Shown: in pieces, positions 47,473-56,961 of the stretch
Numbering within the stretch: position 1 is the stretch's first letter
How the letters are laid out: each line of letters begins with the position of its first letter
Source of the DNA: Rhodococcus sp. RD6.2
Lineage (GTDB): Bacteria; Actinomycetota; Actinomycetes; Mycobacteriales; Mycobacteriaceae
Reading direction: 5' to 3'
Assembly (NCBI RefSeq): GCF_001040705.1
Contig: NZ_CVQP01000007.1
Location: 366,422 to 430,421, forward strand
Length of the DNA: 64,000 bases
Notes under the pieces: model-generated
What the model saw: the letters and a program-made list of their open reading frames with translations, nothing else
The model's database searches: none
What the model was told of the DNA's origin: nothing
Translations under genes and position numbers: made by a program

Positions 47473-47483
47473 GGCTCGGCGCG

Positions 47484-48473
47484 TCAGGGCTTGCGGCGGC
47501 TGACGACGGCGGCGATCGCGCCGCCCGCGGCTCCCAGGGCAAGTGCGGTGGGGACGCCGATCTTGGCGGCCTTGCGTCCCGTCCGGAAGTCGCGGATCTC
47601 CCACCCTCGGTTGCGCGCAACCTCTTTCAGGTCGGCATCGGGGTTGATCGCGACGGCGGTCCCGACCAGCGACAGCATCGGCACGTCGTTGTGGCTGTCG
47701 GAGTACGCGGAGCAGCGCTTGAGGTTGAGGCCCTCGCGGATCGCGAGGGTGCGGACGGCGTGCGCCTTGCCCGCGCCGTGGAGGATGTCGCCCACGAGCC
47801 TGCCGGTGAAGCGGCCTTCCTCGGACTCGACGACGGTGCCGAGCGCGCCGGTCAGGCCGAGTCGTTTGGCGATGACCTGGGCGAGTTCCACCGGTGTCGC
47901 CGTCACGAGCCACACCTGCTGTCCTGCGTCGAGGTGCATCTGGGCGAGGGCGCGCGTGCCCTCCCACACCTTGTCCGCGATCAGTTCGTCGTAGATCTCC
48001 TCGCCGAGCCGGGTGAACTCGGCGGTCTCGCGGCCCGCGATGAACGCGAGCGCCTTCTCCTTGCCGGAGGCGACGTCGTCGCTGTTCTCCTTGCCGGTGG
48101 CTCGGAACTTGAGCTGCTGCCATCCGAACTGGGCCATGTCGGAGACCGAGATGTACTTGCGGGCGGCGAGACCTCGCGCGAAGTGGATGATCGACGCGCC
48201 CTGGACCATGGTGTTGTCGACGTCGAAGAACGCCGCGGCGGTCAGGTCGCGCGGCACCGTGCGGGTGTCTTCGCCGGTGTCCCCGGGTGGGACCGCGGAC
48301 TCGGCCTCGTGCAGGGCGAGTGCGGCGTCGGCGCTCGCCTCGCCTGCGATGCTCGCGCGCACCTGCGCGTCGGTCGGCCCCAGCTTGCGGCCGCGGCGTC
48401 GCACGCGGGACCAGTTGGTACCCGACCAGCTGGTACCCCTACCGGCACCCATCGGCCCTGTCAGCCCAGGCAC
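47484..48473 (-). CDS. HAD-IB family hydrolase (SerB1-like, Rv0505c-type)
   Basis: 329 residues from GTG 48473, which has GGAG 6 bases upstream; GTG 48479 is also in frame. HAD motifs are complete: nucleophile [13 protein letters not shown] (DxDxT), motif II WLVTATP, a Lys in [12 protein letters not shown] and motif [17 protein letters not shown]. Members of this group are annotated as phosphoserine phosphatases, but the substrate range is broad. The first 75 residues are unrelated and partly disordered. The C-terminus has a hydrophobic stretch ([17 protein letters not shown]) before RRKP, a possible membrane tail. It converges with the acyltransferase gene. Confidence 0.87.
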   Translation of the reverse strand: MPGLTGPMGAGRGTSWSGTNWSRVRRRGRKLGPTDAQVRASIAGEASADAALALHEAESAVPPGDTGEDTRTVPRDLTAAAFFDVDNTMVQGASIIHFARGLAARKYISVSDMAQFGWQQLKFRATGKENSDDVASGKEKALAFIAGRETAEFTRLGEEIYDELIADKVWEGTRALAQMHLDAGQQVWLVTATPVELAQVIAKRLGLTGALGTVVESEEGRFTGRLVGDILHGAGKAHAVRTLAIREGLNLKRCSAYSDSHNDVPMLSLVGTAVAINPDADLKEVARNRGWEIRDFRTGRKAAKIGVPTALALGAAGGAIAAVVSRRKP

Positions 48474-48620
48474 TCGCACCTCCAGTGGTTGGCTGTCCGA
48501 GTAACCCTATCGTTCGGATCGTGGGTGTACCGGGCGGACGGTGGGGTGTCTTCCGTCGTGTGACCTCCGTCTCGGGAGGTGGGGCCGCGGCGGCGGCCGG
48601 TCGGTGGCAAGGTTGGGGTC

Positions 48621-48881
48621 ATGACGACCGCGGCGCACACCCTCACACTCCTCACTCGCGCCGGGTGCGGTTCGTGTGTCACGGCGCGCGAGCAACTGCT
48701 GCCGCTGTGTGAGGAATTCGGCATCCCGCTCGAAACCGTCGACGTCGACGAGGCGGCGGCCGTCGATCCGGAACTGCGGGCGGAGTACGGCGATCGGTTG
48801 CCGGTCGTCCTGCTCGACGGCCGCGAACACAGCTACTGGGAGGTCGACGAGGTTCGGCTGCGATCGGATTTGACAATCTGA
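48621..48881 (+). CDS. Glutaredoxin-like thioredoxin-fold protein (Rv0508-type)
   Basis: 86 residues, ATG start (an upstream in-frame GTG would add 14 unlikely residues). The fold is glutaredoxin-like (DUF836): TLTLLTRAGCGSCVTAREQL carries a CxxC active site, followed by VDVDEAAAVDPELRAEYGDR and the cis-Pro in RLPVVLLDG. It may be a thiol-disulfide oxidoreductase in the cytosol. Its position before the haem genes is conserved. Its partner in a mycothiol-using cell is unknown. Confidence 0.88.
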   Translation: MTTAAHTLTLLTRAGCGSCVTAREQLLPLCEEFGIPLETVDVDEAAAVDPELRAEYGDRLPVVLLDGREHSYWEVDEVRLRSDLTI

Positions 48882-48940
48882 CGGCGATTCGTTCGCCCCG
48901 CTGCCCGGTCGCTGTGCAGGTCGCGACCGGTTGAGCAACT

Positions 48941-48958
48941 TTGTGCATGGCTTCACAA
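48941..48958 (+). promoter_or_regulatory. Rex operator at the rex-hem promoter
   Basis: TTGTGCATGGCTTCACAA matches the Rex consensus TTGTGAAnnnnTTCACAA with one mismatch. Its first six bases could be a -35 element (TTGTGC), with TACCGT 17 bases later as -10 (48964-48969). Rex bound here would block RNA polymerase when NADH is low. Confidence 0.8.
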
Positions 48959-49036
48959 GCGGTTACCGTGGGGGCAAGACCCCCCGGATCAACGTGATGT
49001 CCGGCCATGTGCATGGCAGGACGAGGAGCCACCGAC

Positions 49037-49858
49037 GTGACAGATCAGCACCAGCCGCACGGGCTGTCCGCCCGTGACGCCGCAGGGGCTGAAATGTCTT
49101 CCGGTACGGACACACGAGAGTCGGTCCGTGACCTTCCCCAGGCAACGGTGACGCGGCTCGCGACCTACCTTCGGGTGCTCGGTGTCATGGCCGACGACGG
49201 AATCCACATCGTCTCCAGCGAGGAACTCGCCACGGCGTCCGGCGTCGGGTCGGCGAAGCTGCGCAAGGACCTGTCGTTCCTCGGGCCCAACGGTGTCCGG
49301 GGTGTCGGCTACGACGTCGCGCGGCTGCGCTCCCGCATCGAGGCCGGACTCGGGCTCGACCAGGGTCACCGCGTGGTCCTCGTCGGCGTCGGCAAGCTCG
49401 GCGAGGCACTGGCCCGTTACGGCGGTTTCGGTCGACGCGGATTCACGATGGTCGGGCTGTTCGACTCCGGCGCCGAGCGGATCGGCATCGATATCGACGG
49501 ACTCGCCGTCCGTGACACCGCGGACCTCGTCGGCGCCTGCCGTGAACTCGACGCGACGATCGGTGTGGTCGCTACGCCCGACGACGTCGCTCAGCAGGTG
49601 TGCGACGACCTCGTCGCTGCCGGTGTCCGGTGCATCCTCAGTTTCGCCGCGACTCCGTTGGAGGTGCCCGCCCACGTCGAGGTTCGACGAGTAGACCTCG
49701 CCGCGGAGATGCAGGTGCTGTCCTTCCGCAGTGCACGCAAGACCGAAGCGGACGCCGCACCCGCGGCCGTCGGCATCGGGGGTGGGTCGCCGCGCGCGTC
49801 CCGCTCGACCTCGACAGCTCTGGGTTCGACAACGAATGGATCGGTGATCGCGCCGTGA
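49037..49858 (+). CDS. rex: Redox-sensing transcriptional repressor Rex
   Basis: 273 residues from a GTG with GAGGAG 8 bases upstream. The N-terminal winged helix (about 35-110) has [36 protein letters not shown] and GVRGVGYDV. The Rossmann domain (about 110-240) senses NADH/NAD+: [31 protein letters not shown] and [13 protein letters not shown]. Rex releases DNA when NADH is high. The operator upstream implies autoregulation, and the stop overlaps hemA (GTGA), so Rex also controls haem synthesis, as known for Streptomyces rex-hemACD. This gene is absent from the equivalent M. tuberculosis locus as I recall it. The last 40 residues are low complexity. Confidence 0.94.
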   Translation: MTDQHQPHGLSARDAAGAEMSSGTDTRESVRDLPQATVTRLATYLRVLGVMADDGIHIVSSEELATASGVGSAKLRKDLSFLGPNGVRGVGYDVARLRSRIEAGLGLDQGHRVVLVGVGKLGEALARYGGFGRRGFTMVGLFDSGAERIGIDIDGLAVRDTADLVGACRELDATIGVVATPDDVAQQVCDDLVAAGVRCILSFAATPLEVPAHVEVRRVDLAAEMQVLSFRSARKTEADAAPAAVGIGGGSPRASRSTSTALGSTTNGSVIAP

Positions 49859-51252
49859 GTGTTCTCCTCGTCGGGATTTCGCATCAAAGCGCTCCCGTCC
49901 CCGTCCTCGAGCGGGTTGCGGTTGCCGACACGGATCGGCCGAAGCTGATCGACACGCTGCTGGAATCCCCGCACATCTCGGAGACGATGATCGTCTCGAC
50001 GTGCAACCGAGTGGAGATCTACGCCGTCGTCGATGCCTTCCACGGTGCGCTCGCCGCTGTCGGCGAGGCGATGTCCCGTCATTCCGGTCTGGAGTTCTCG
50101 GACCTCACGAAGCACACGTACGTCCGGTACAGCGAGGCCGCCGCGGAGCACCTGTTCGCGGTGGCGAGCGGTCTCGATTCGATGGTGGTGGGGGAGCAGC
50201 AGATCCTCGGCCAGATCCGGACGGCGTACGCGGTGTCCGACACGCACCGTGCCGCGGGCCGGGTGCTGCACGAACTGGCCCAGCAGGCGTTGCGGGTCGG
50301 CAAGCGCGTCCACACGGAAACGGGTATCGACCGCGCCGGGTCGTCGGTGGTGTCCGTGGCGTTGGACCGCGCCGCCGGCATCCTGGCCGCGCCGGGCGAG
50401 GAGGGCGGTCTCACGGGCCGCACTGCGGTCGTCGTCGGTGCAGGCTCGATGGGCGGGTTGTCCGTCGCCTACCTGACGCGGGCCGGAATCGGTCGGGTGA
50501 TCGTCGCCAACCGGACCCGTGAGCGTGCGGAGCACCTCGCGGACACCGTGCGGGCCACAGGCGTCGCCGCCGCCACCGTCGAACTGTCCGACCTGGCCTC
50601 GGCGCTCTCGGAGGCCGATGTGCTGGTGGCGTGTACCGGCGCGGTCGGTGCTGTGGTCACCCTCGCCGACGCGCACCTGGCACTCGCTGCACGCAATGCG
50701 GCCCAGCGCCCGCTGGTGGTCTGCGACCTGGGACTGCCCCGAGACGTGGAACCCGCTGTCGCAGGGCTGCCCGGGGTGACCCTGCTCGACATCGAGACGA
50801 TGAAGTCGGACCCGGCGGCGGGCGCGGCCGCGGCGGACGCGAACGCGGCCCGCGAGATCGTCGCCGGCGAGCTCGCGACCTATCTGGCCGGGCAGCGACT
50901 GGCCGAGGTGACGCCGACGGTGACCGCGCTGCGACAGCGGGCGGCGGATGTCGTCGAGAGTGAGCTGTTGCGCCTCGAGTCGCGGCTGCCGGGTCTCGAT
51001 GATCCCCAGCGTGACGAGGTGGCCCGCACGGTGCGCCGTGTTGTCGACAAGCTGCTGCATGCACCGACGGTCCGGGTCAAGCAGTTGGCGACGAAGCCGG
51101 GAGGCGACACCTACGCCGCGGCCCTGCGGGAGCTCTTCGAGCTGGCGCCGGGCAGCGCGGAGGCGGTCGCAACTCCGATGGAGATGCGGGCCGTGGAACG
51201 GACCGACGACTTCTCCGGTACGGACGTCTGGACGATGGGGGCACAGGAATGA
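49855..51252 (+). CDS. hemA: Glutamyl-tRNA reductase
   Basis: 465 residues from a GTG overlapping the rex stop. It reduces glutamyl-tRNA(Glu) to glutamate-1-semialdehyde with NADPH, the first step of tetrapyrrole synthesis by the C5 route. The catalytic Cys is in [13 protein letters not shown]. The substrate domain has [19 protein letters not shown]. The NADPH domain starts with [17 protein letters not shown]. The C-terminal dimerisation helix (about 360-440) follows. It overlaps hemC by ATGA. A longer frame reaching 49600 runs through rex and is not used. Confidence 0.96.
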   Translation: MSVLLVGISHQSAPVPVLERVAVADTDRPKLIDTLLESPHISETMIVSTCNRVEIYAVVDAFHGALAAVGEAMSRHSGLEFSDLTKHTYVRYSEAAAEHLFAVASGLDSMVVGEQQILGQIRTAYAVSDTHRAAGRVLHELAQQALRVGKRVHTETGIDRAGSSVVSVALDRAAGILAAPGEEGGLTGRTAVVVGAGSMGGLSVAYLTRAGIGRVIVANRTRERAEHLADTVRATGVAAATVELSDLASALSEADVLVACTGAVGAVVTLADAHLALAARNAAQRPLVVCDLGLPRDVEPAVAGLPGVTLLDIETMKSDPAAGAAAADANAAREIVAGELATYLAGQRLAEVTPTVTALRQRAADVVESELLRLESRLPGLDDPQRDEVARTVRRVVDKLLHAPTVRVKQLATKPGGDTYAAALRELFELAPGSAEAVATPMEMRAVERTDDFSGTDVWTMGAQE

Positions 51253-52250
51253 ACGCGTCGGCGCCGTCGGTCACCGGCACCGGGACGACCCGCAGGACCT
51301 TGCGCATCGGTACGCGCGGCAGCCTGCTCGCGACCACGCAGTCGGGGATGGTCCGGGACGCGTTGATCGCGGCCGGTCAGCCCGCCGAACTGGTGATCAT
51401 CACGACGAAGGGCGATGTCACCGCTGGTCCGGTGCAGCGCATCGGCGTCGGAGTGTTCGTCGCGGAGCTGCGCGAGGCGCTGCTCGCCGGGGACGTCGAC
51501 GTCGCCGTCCACTCGTACAAGGACCTGCCGACGGCACAACCCGACGACCTGGTCATCGCGGCCGTGCCGCCGCGTGAGGATCCGCGTGACGCGCTGGTCG
51601 CCCGCGACGGGATGGTGCTCGGCGAACTGCCTCCGGGTTCGCGGGTCGGCACGTCGGCGCCGCGCCGCCGCGCCCAGTTGCGTGCCCTCGGCCTCGGGCT
51701 GGACATCCAGCCGCTGCGAGGGAACATCGACACCCGACTCGGCAAGGTCGCGTCCGGCGAGCTGGACGCCATTGTCATCGCCCGCGCCGGACTGTCCCGG
51801 ATCGGTCGCCTCGACGCGATCACCGAGACGCTCGAGCCGGTGCAGATGCTGCCCGCGCCGTCGCAGGGTGCCCTCGCGGTGGAGTGCCGCGCGGACGACC
51901 CGGAGCTGATCGCGGTGCTCGCCGCACTGGACGATGCCGCGACCCGCGCCGCGGTGGTCGCCGAACGCGCACTGCTCGCCGAACTCGAGGCCGGCTGCAC
52001 CGCGCCGGTCGGCGCGATCGCGGAGGTCGTCGAGTCGCTGGACGACGATGGCCGGATCTTCGACGAGTTGTCGGTACGCGGTTGCGCGGCCGCCGTCGAC
52101 GGGTCGGACTCCATCCGGGCGTCCGCGGTCGGGTCGCCGGACCGTGCCGAGGAGTTGGGTCGGGCGGTTGCGCGCGAACTGCTCGAACTCGGCGCGCGTG
52201 ACCTGATGACTGCAGCCGAAGCCGAGGACAAGGGGGGCGGAGATGACTGA
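51249..52250 (+). CDS. hemC: Porphobilinogen deaminase (hydroxymethylbilane synthase)
   Basis: 333 residues; ATG overlaps the hemA stop. It joins four porphobilinogen units into hydroxymethylbilane. Visible motifs are [17 protein letters not shown], the catalytic Asp region [12 protein letters not shown], the Arg-rich substrate site [27 protein letters not shown] and the dipyrromethane-cofactor Cys in [13 protein letters not shown]. Length is slightly above the family norm because of an N-terminal extension of about 15 residues. A gap of 126 bases separates it from hemD. Confidence 0.96.
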   Translation: MNASAPSVTGTGTTRRTLRIGTRGSLLATTQSGMVRDALIAAGQPAELVIITTKGDVTAGPVQRIGVGVFVAELREALLAGDVDVAVHSYKDLPTAQPDDLVIAAVPPREDPRDALVARDGMVLGELPPGSRVGTSAPRRRAQLRALGLGLDIQPLRGNIDTRLGKVASGELDAIVIARAGLSRIGRLDAITETLEPVQMLPAPSQGALAVECRADDPELIAVLAALDDAATRAAVVAERALLAELEAGCTAPVGAIAEVVESLDDDGRIFDELSVRGCAAAVDGSDSIRASAVGSPDRAEELGRAVARELLELGARDLMTAAEAEDKGGGDD

Positions 52251-52376
52251 CCTGTGGTGGCCGCCCGGCGGATGGTCGAAACACTGCGCGTGTCCGTCGC
52301 ACCCGCTCCGGCACGCGGTATCCCTCGATGCAGTACCCCTGAACACCTGCTTTTTGAACGCACTGGAGAACAACCG

Positions 52377-53948
52377 ATGAGCCGAGTCCGAAAGAACACC
52401 CCCGGACGGATCCTGTTCGTGGGATCGGGCCCTGGAGATCCGGCCCTGCTCACCGTCCGCGCCCGCGACGTACTGGCCAACGCCACACTGGCGTTCACCG
52501 ACCCCGACGTCGACCGCGGCGTCACCGCACTGGTCGGTACCGCACTGCGGGTCGCCGGTGTGGAGGAGGACCCCGAGAACCCGATCACCGAGGTCCGGCC
52601 CGCGCTCGGCGAGCCCGCCGAGGTCGCGAAGACACTCGTCCACGAGGCGAAGGCCGGGCAGGACGTGGTCCGACTGGTCGCCGGCGACCCGCTGACCACC
52701 GATTCGGTGATCGCCGAGGTCAACGCCGTGGCCCGCACGCAGGTCGTCTTCGAGATCCTGCCGGGTCTGCCGTCGGGTGCGGCGGTGCCGAGCTACGCCG
52801 GTATGGCGCTCGGTGCGACGCACACCGAGGTCGACGTGCGGGGCGAGGTCGACTGGGCGTCGGTGGCTGCCGCACCGGGACCGCTGGTCCTGCATGCGGG
52901 CGCCGCGCACCTGGCCGAGGCCGCGAGCGCGCTCGTCGAGCACGGACTGGCCCCGCAGACCCCGGTCGCGATCACGGTCCGCGGCACGACGCGTCAGCAG
53001 CGCACCGTCGAGGCGACGCTGGCGACGCTCAACGAGGCCGGGTCGGAACTGGTCGGCCCGCTGATCGTCACGGTCGGCAAGGTCGTCACGCACCGCAACA
53101 AGATGTCGTGGTGGGAGTCGCGTGCCCTGTACGGCTGGACCGTGCTGGTGCCGCGCACCAAGGACCAGGCGGGCGAGATGAGCGATCGGCTCGTCACACA
53201 CGGCGCGATTCCCATCGAGGTGCCGACGATCGCCGTCGAGCCGCCGCGCAGTCCCGCGCAGATGGAACGCGCCGTCAAGGGTCTCGTCGACGGCCGCTAC
53301 CAGTGGGTGGTGTTCACCTCCACGAACGCGGTGCGTGCGGTGTGGGAGAAGTTCGAGGAGTTCGGTCTCGACGCCCGCGCGTTCTCCGGTGTGAAGATCG
53401 CGTGCGTCGGGCAGGCGACTGCCGACAAGGTTCGCAGCTTCGGCATCAACCCCGAGCTGGTGCCGTCGGGTGAGCAGTCGTCGGAGGGCCTGCTGGCCGA
53501 GTTCGCGCCGTACGACGACGTCTTCGACCCGGTCAACCGAGTCCTGTTGCCGCGTGCGGACATCGCGACGGAGACCCTCGCGGAGGGGCTGCGTCAGCGT
53601 GGCTGGGAGATCGACGACGTCACGGCGTACCGGACGGTGCGGGCGGCGCCGCCGCCGGCCGAGACCCGCGAGATGATCAAGACCGGTGGATTCGACGCGG
53701 TGTGCTTCACATCGTCGTCGACGGTCCGGAACCTGGTCGGCATCGCAGGAAAGCCGCACGCGCGCACTATCGTTGCGTGCATCGGGCCGAAGACGGCGGA
53801 GACGGCGATCGAGTTCGGCCTGCGGGTGGACGTGCAGCCGGAGTCGGCGCAGGTCGGTCCGCTGGTCGAGGCGCTCGCCGAGCACGCCGCCCGGCTGCGC
53901 GCCGAGGGCGCACTGCCGCCCCCGCGCAAGAAGTCCCGCAGGCGATAG
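52377..53948 (+). CDS. hemD: Uroporphyrinogen-III synthase fused to a CobA/SUMT-like domain
   Basis: 523 residues; ATG with GGAGAA upstream, matching the mycobacterial start (RKNTPGRILFVGSGPGDP). Residues about 10-255 are a tetrapyrrole-methylase-like domain (ILFVGSGPGDPALLTVRARD, VVRLVAGDPLTTDSVIAEV, VLHAGAAHLAEAASALV). The SUMT motif normally ending GDPxxFGR is changed, so methylation is uncertain. Residues about 265-500 are the HemD domain, which closes hydroxymethylbilane to uroporphyrinogen III (GWTVLVPRTKDQAGEMSDRL, FTSTNAVRAVWEKFEEFGLD, CFTSSSTVRNLVG). A basic tail ends KKSRRR. This fusion is typical of actinobacteria. Confidence 0.95.
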   Translation: MSRVRKNTPGRILFVGSGPGDPALLTVRARDVLANATLAFTDPDVDRGVTALVGTALRVAGVEEDPENPITEVRPALGEPAEVAKTLVHEAKAGQDVVRLVAGDPLTTDSVIAEVNAVARTQVVFEILPGLPSGAAVPSYAGMALGATHTEVDVRGEVDWASVAAAPGPLVLHAGAAHLAEAASALVEHGLAPQTPVAITVRGTTRQQRTVEATLATLNEAGSELVGPLIVTVGKVVTHRNKMSWWESRALYGWTVLVPRTKDQAGEMSDRLVTHGAIPIEVPTIAVEPPRSPAQMERAVKGLVDGRYQWVVFTSTNAVRAVWEKFEEFGLDARAFSGVKIACVGQATADKVRSFGINPELVPSGEQSSEGLLAEFAPYDDVFDPVNRVLLPRADIATETLAEGLRQRGWEIDDVTAYRTVRAAPPPAETREMIKTGGFDAVCFTSSSTVRNLVGIAGKPHARTIVACIGPKTAETAIEFGLRVDVQPESAQVGPLVEALAEHAARLRAEGALPPPRKKSRRR

Positions 53949-53958
53949 GCGCTACGCG

Positions 53959-54003
53959 CCCGTGAGTCCTTTCGGTCCCTGACGGAGCGCAAGGACCCAC
54001 GGG
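53959..54003 (+). terminator. Hairpin between hemD and hemB
   Basis: CCCGTG-A-GTCCTT pairs with AAGGAC-C-CACGGG (12 pairs, one A/C mismatch) around a 19-base loop. It fills most of the hemD-hemB gap and ends 20 bases before the hemB start, so it may lower hemB transcription or cap its message. Confidence 0.5.
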
Positions 54004-54023
54004 CCGACCGAAGGGAGTCCTCC

Positions 54024-54998
54024 TTGTTCCCGGCCGCACGACCCCGACGCCTGCGCGGCACCCCCGCGCTACGGCGGCTTGTCGCCGAGACCTCGCTGGA
54101 ACCGCGGCATCTGGTGCTGCCGATGTTCGTGGCCGACGGCATCGACGCTCCGCGGGAGATCTCGTCGATGCCCGGTGTGTACCAACACACCCTCGACTCG
54201 TTGCGGCACGCGGCGACCGAGGCCGTCGACGCCGGTGTCGGTGGTCTGATGTTGTTCGGCGTTCCGCGGCCGGAGGACAAGGACGCGAACGGGTCGGGTG
54301 CCACCGATCCCGATGGCATTCTCAACCGCGGACTGCGCGCGCTGCGTGACGAACTCGGCGACGCGACCGTTCTCATGGCGGACACCTGTCTCGACGAGTT
54401 CACCTCGCACGGGCATTGTGGCGTGCTCACCGAGGGCGGTGTCGTCGACAACGACGCCACCCTGAGCCGCTACGTGGACATGGCTGTGGCGCAGGCGGAA
54501 TCGGGTGCGCACCTCCTCGGTCCCAGCGGCATGATGGACGGGCAGGTCGCGGCGATCCGCGAGGGTCTCGACGACGCCGGGTTCACGAACACCGGCCTCC
54601 TGGCGTACTCCGCGAAGTACGCGTCGGCGTTCTACGGCCCGTTCCGGGAGGCGGTCGGGTCGTCGCTCGAGGGCGACCGCCGGACCTACCAGCAGGACCC
54701 GGCGAACCGCCGCGAGTCGGTGCGCGAGGTGGAGTTGGACCTCGACGAGGGCGCGGACATCGTGATGGTCAAGCCCGCGATGAGTTACCTGGACGTGCTG
54801 CGGGAGGTCGCCGACCTGTCCACGGTTCCGGTTGCCGCTTACCAGATCTCGGGTGAATATTCGATGATCACGGCGGCAGCGCAGAACGGCTGGATCGACC
54901 GCGACGCGGCGATCCTCGAGTCGCTGCTCAGCATCCGCCGGGCCGGTGCCGACATCGTGCTCACCTATTGGGCCGCGGAAGTGGCGGGCCGATTGTGA
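54024..54998 (+). CDS. hemB: Delta-aminolevulinic acid dehydratase (porphobilinogen synthase)
   Basis: 324 residues from a TTG with GGGAG 6 bases upstream. It condenses two 5-aminolevulinate molecules to porphobilinogen. The two active-site Lys lie in [16 protein letters not shown] and [13 protein letters not shown]. The metal site reads [16 protein letters not shown]: of the three Cys that bind Zn in the E. coli type, the middle one is Asp, so the metal requirement is unclear. The allosteric Mg region [13 protein letters not shown] is present. The stop overlaps the next gene by GTGA. Confidence 0.96.
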   Translation: MFPAARPRRLRGTPALRRLVAETSLEPRHLVLPMFVADGIDAPREISSMPGVYQHTLDSLRHAATEAVDAGVGGLMLFGVPRPEDKDANGSGATDPDGILNRGLRALRDELGDATVLMADTCLDEFTSHGHCGVLTEGGVVDNDATLSRYVDMAVAQAESGAHLLGPSGMMDGQVAAIREGLDDAGFTNTGLLAYSAKYASAFYGPFREAVGSSLEGDRRTYQQDPANRRESVREVELDLDEGADIVMVKPAMSYLDVLREVADLSTVPVAAYQISGEYSMITAAAQNGWIDRDAAILESLLSIRRAGADIVLTYWAAEVAGRL

Positions 54999-55594
54999 CG
55001 GAGCCGCAGCCGGGGCAGAATCCGTGGCCGCCGCAGAATCAGTGGCCGCCCACTCAGTCGCCATTGCCGCAGCCGCCCGCAGCGCCCGAACCCCAGCCGA
55101 CGCCCGTCGATGTCGTCACGGCCTTCCAGTTGCTGTGCGCCGTGGCCGTTCTCGGGGTCGTCAACATGATCGCGACTCTGGTTGCGGTGTTCGCCGACCG
55201 CGAGTCGTTCGTGGACCAGCTGCTGAAGGAGGTCGCCGCGCAGGACCCGGCGGTGCAGGTCGGTCGCGACACTGCAGAAACCGTCGTGGTGCTCGGCCTC
55301 GGCGTGACGGCGTTGATCGGCCTGTGCGTGACGGCGCTGTACCTGCTGTTCGTGTTCAAGATGCGGGCGGGCCGGAACTGGGCGCGGATGCTCGTGACCA
55401 TGATCGGCTCGCTCATGGTGGTGTTCGCGCTCCCCAGCCTGTTCGGTCTCGCGGGCGGGGGTGGCGGCGCGGCGATGGTGTCGGGTGCCGCGGGCATCCT
55501 GCAGGCCGTGCTCTCGGTCGGTGCCATCGTGCTGCTGCATCGCGCCGAGTCGAACCGATACTTCCTTCCCGCCTTCCGTGTTCCCGATGAGTGA
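54995..55594 (+). CDS. Pro-rich four-helix membrane protein (Rv0513-like position)
   Basis: 199 residues from a GTG overlapping the hemB stop. The first 40 residues are Pro, Gln and Trp rich ([13 protein letters not shown]) and should be cytosolic and disordered. Four membrane helices follow ([60 protein letters not shown] and a last one near the C-terminus). No enzymatic motif is seen. The tight coupling makes it part of the hem transcript. It is followed by three more small membrane-protein genes with overlapping ends. Confidence 0.82.
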   Translation: MTEPQPGQNPWPPQNQWPPTQSPLPQPPAAPEPQPTPVDVVTAFQLLCAVAVLGVVNMIATLVAVFADRESFVDQLLKEVAAQDPAVQVGRDTAETVVVLGLGVTALIGLCVTALYLLFVFKMRAGRNWARMLVTMIGSLMVVFALPSLFGLAGGGGGAAMVSGAAGILQAVLSVGAIVLLHRAESNRYFLPAFRVPDE

Positions 55595-56021
55595 GCGGGA
55601 GGGCGCGCGGCCGCGTCCCGTCGATGTGGCGTACTGGCTGTGGCTCGTCGCCGCGGCACTGCTGGTGCTGTTCGGGTTGTTGGCGCTGACGGCATCGGGT
55701 GACGCGGTGCGCACCCACCTGATCGAGGCGGGCGCGGAACCGGATGTGGCGAGTTCGCTCGTGACACTGCTGCGCGGGTCCGGGGCGCTCGGGATCGCCG
55801 TCGGACTCGGTACCGGGTTTCTCGCGGGCCCGGTTCGGGCGGGCGACGCCCGGTTCCGGCGAGCCGAGGTCGCGCTGACCGGGGTGTACGTGATGGTCCA
55901 GTTGCTGGCGGTGGCCGTCGGAGTCGGGCAGACCCAGATGCTCCTGTGCGCCCTGCTGATGGCCGCGGCGGCGGTCCTGGTGTACCTGCCGTCGACGCGG
56001 GACTGGTTCGTTCGTGCGTGA
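55587..56021 (+). CDS. Four-helix membrane protein, unknown function
   Basis: 144 residues; the ATG lies 8 bases inside the end of the previous gene. Four hydrophobic helices are visible (YWLWLVAAALLVLFGLLAL, LGIAVGLGTGFLAGPV, VALTGVYVMVQLLAVAVG and LLCALLMAAAAVLVYL). The arrangement resembles the preceding protein, which may indicate a shared ancestry or complex. No known domain is recognised. Confidence 0.75.
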   Translation: MSEREGARPRPVDVAYWLWLVAAALLVLFGLLALTASGDAVRTHLIEAGAEPDVASSLVTLLRGSGALGIAVGLGTGFLAGPVRAGDARFRRAEVALTGVYVMVQLLAVAVGVGQTQMLLCALLMAAAAVLVYLPSTRDWFVRA

Positions 56022-56527
56022 CAGCGGGGCCGTCGGTGACTGACGAGGGGGCGCCCGAAGTCGCGGTGTTCACCGAGCCGGGGGGACGGTGGCGCACGGT
56101 CGCACTCGGTCCGATCCTCTGCCTCGTCGTGCTGATCGCGGATGTGTTCGTGGGCGCGGGTGTGCACGTCTTCGGGTTGGCGCTGTTCGCGGCCGTCCTG
56201 GCCGGATTCGTTGCGCTGCAGGTGCTCGCGGCCCGCAGGCACGCGAGCGTCGAGGTGACCGCGTCCGATCTGCGGTGCGGGACCGAGACGGTCGCCCTTG
56301 CCGACATCGCGGAGGTGCTGCCGCCCGCGGACCCGCAGGACGAGGATCTTCAGCCGTGGGAGACTGCCCGGGTGCTCGGCGAACTGTCCGGGGTGCCGCG
56401 ACGCCGGACCCCGATCGGGCTGCGTCTGGCCGGCGGGGACACGGTACGGGCGTGGGCCAGGGACGGCGACGGCTTGCGGGCGGTGCTGGAGTCCGTGGTG
56501 ACGCGTGGCGAGGGGAGCGGGCAGTGA
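56018..56527 (+). CDS. Membrane protein with two helices and a PH-like cytosolic domain
   Basis: 169 residues from a GTG overlapping the previous stop; an internal GTG six codons on is also possible. Two adjacent helices (ILCLVVLIADVFVGAGVHVF and LALFAAVLAGFVALQVLA) are followed by about 95 residues of beta-type sequence (VEVTASDLRCGTETVALADI, PIGLRLAGGDTVRAWARDG). This is like bacterial PH or DUF3093-type proteins. Function is unknown. It is the third gene of the post-hemB membrane set. Confidence 0.75.
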   Translation: MTAGPSVTDEGAPEVAVFTEPGGRWRTVALGPILCLVVLIADVFVGAGVHVFGLALFAAVLAGFVALQVLAARRHASVEVTASDLRCGTETVALADIAEVLPPADPQDEDLQPWETARVLGELSGVPRRRTPIGLRLAGGDTVRAWARDGDGLRAVLESVVTRGEGSGQ

Positions 56528-56754
56528 CCGGTCGGGTGCGTGACGTCGTGATGGTGACGCTGGCCGTGGTGGCCGTCGTCGTCGCAGTGTGGTGTTGGAA
56601 CGTCGGGGTGTCGACGTCGGAGTTCGAACCGATGGTCGAGGGTGCGCCTGCCTTCACCGGAACCCACTGGTCGGGGTCGTGGATCGCGGGTGCGTCCGCC
56701 GCGGTGCTCGTCGCGGGCCTCGCGGTGCTGGACGTGTGGCGTCGCCGCCGCTGA
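56524..56754 (+). CDS. Small two-helix membrane protein
   Basis: 76 residues from a GTG overlapping the previous stop (GTGA). One helix near the N-terminus (VVMVTLAVVAVVVAVWCW) and one near the C-terminus (SWIAGASAAVLVAGLAVLDV) flank a polar loop; the tail is WRRRR, so both ends face the cytosol. It closes the chain of overlapping genes begun at rex or hemB. The 207 bases after it hold a weak AGACC/GGTCT hairpin and no gene. Confidence 0.72.
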   Translation: MTGRVRDVVMVTLAVVAVVVAVWCWNVGVSTSEFEPMVEGAPAFTGTHWSGSWIAGASAAVLVAGLAVLDVWRRRR

Positions 56755-56961
56755 CATTCGTCCACTGCTTGTAGACCGGGTTCAGGTCTGTCCAGTGTTC
56801 GAACGATTCCCGGCGTCACCGCCGTCGTTGCGGCACTTGCGATGTGTGCATCGTGGTGGCGGCGTCGGCGGAATTGCAGTTACTGGTCGAGCAATTCGCC
56901 GAGCGCGGGGTCCTTCCATGCACGGTCAGGGTGTCGGTGGCTGATAGTAGCGTCGCGCCGC

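Noticed and set aside
56760-56800. tRNA fragment or attachment site suggested by GGTTCAGGTCTGTCC
   Set aside because: No acceptor stem or cloverleaf can be formed around it, and no integrase or repeat of it was found nearby.
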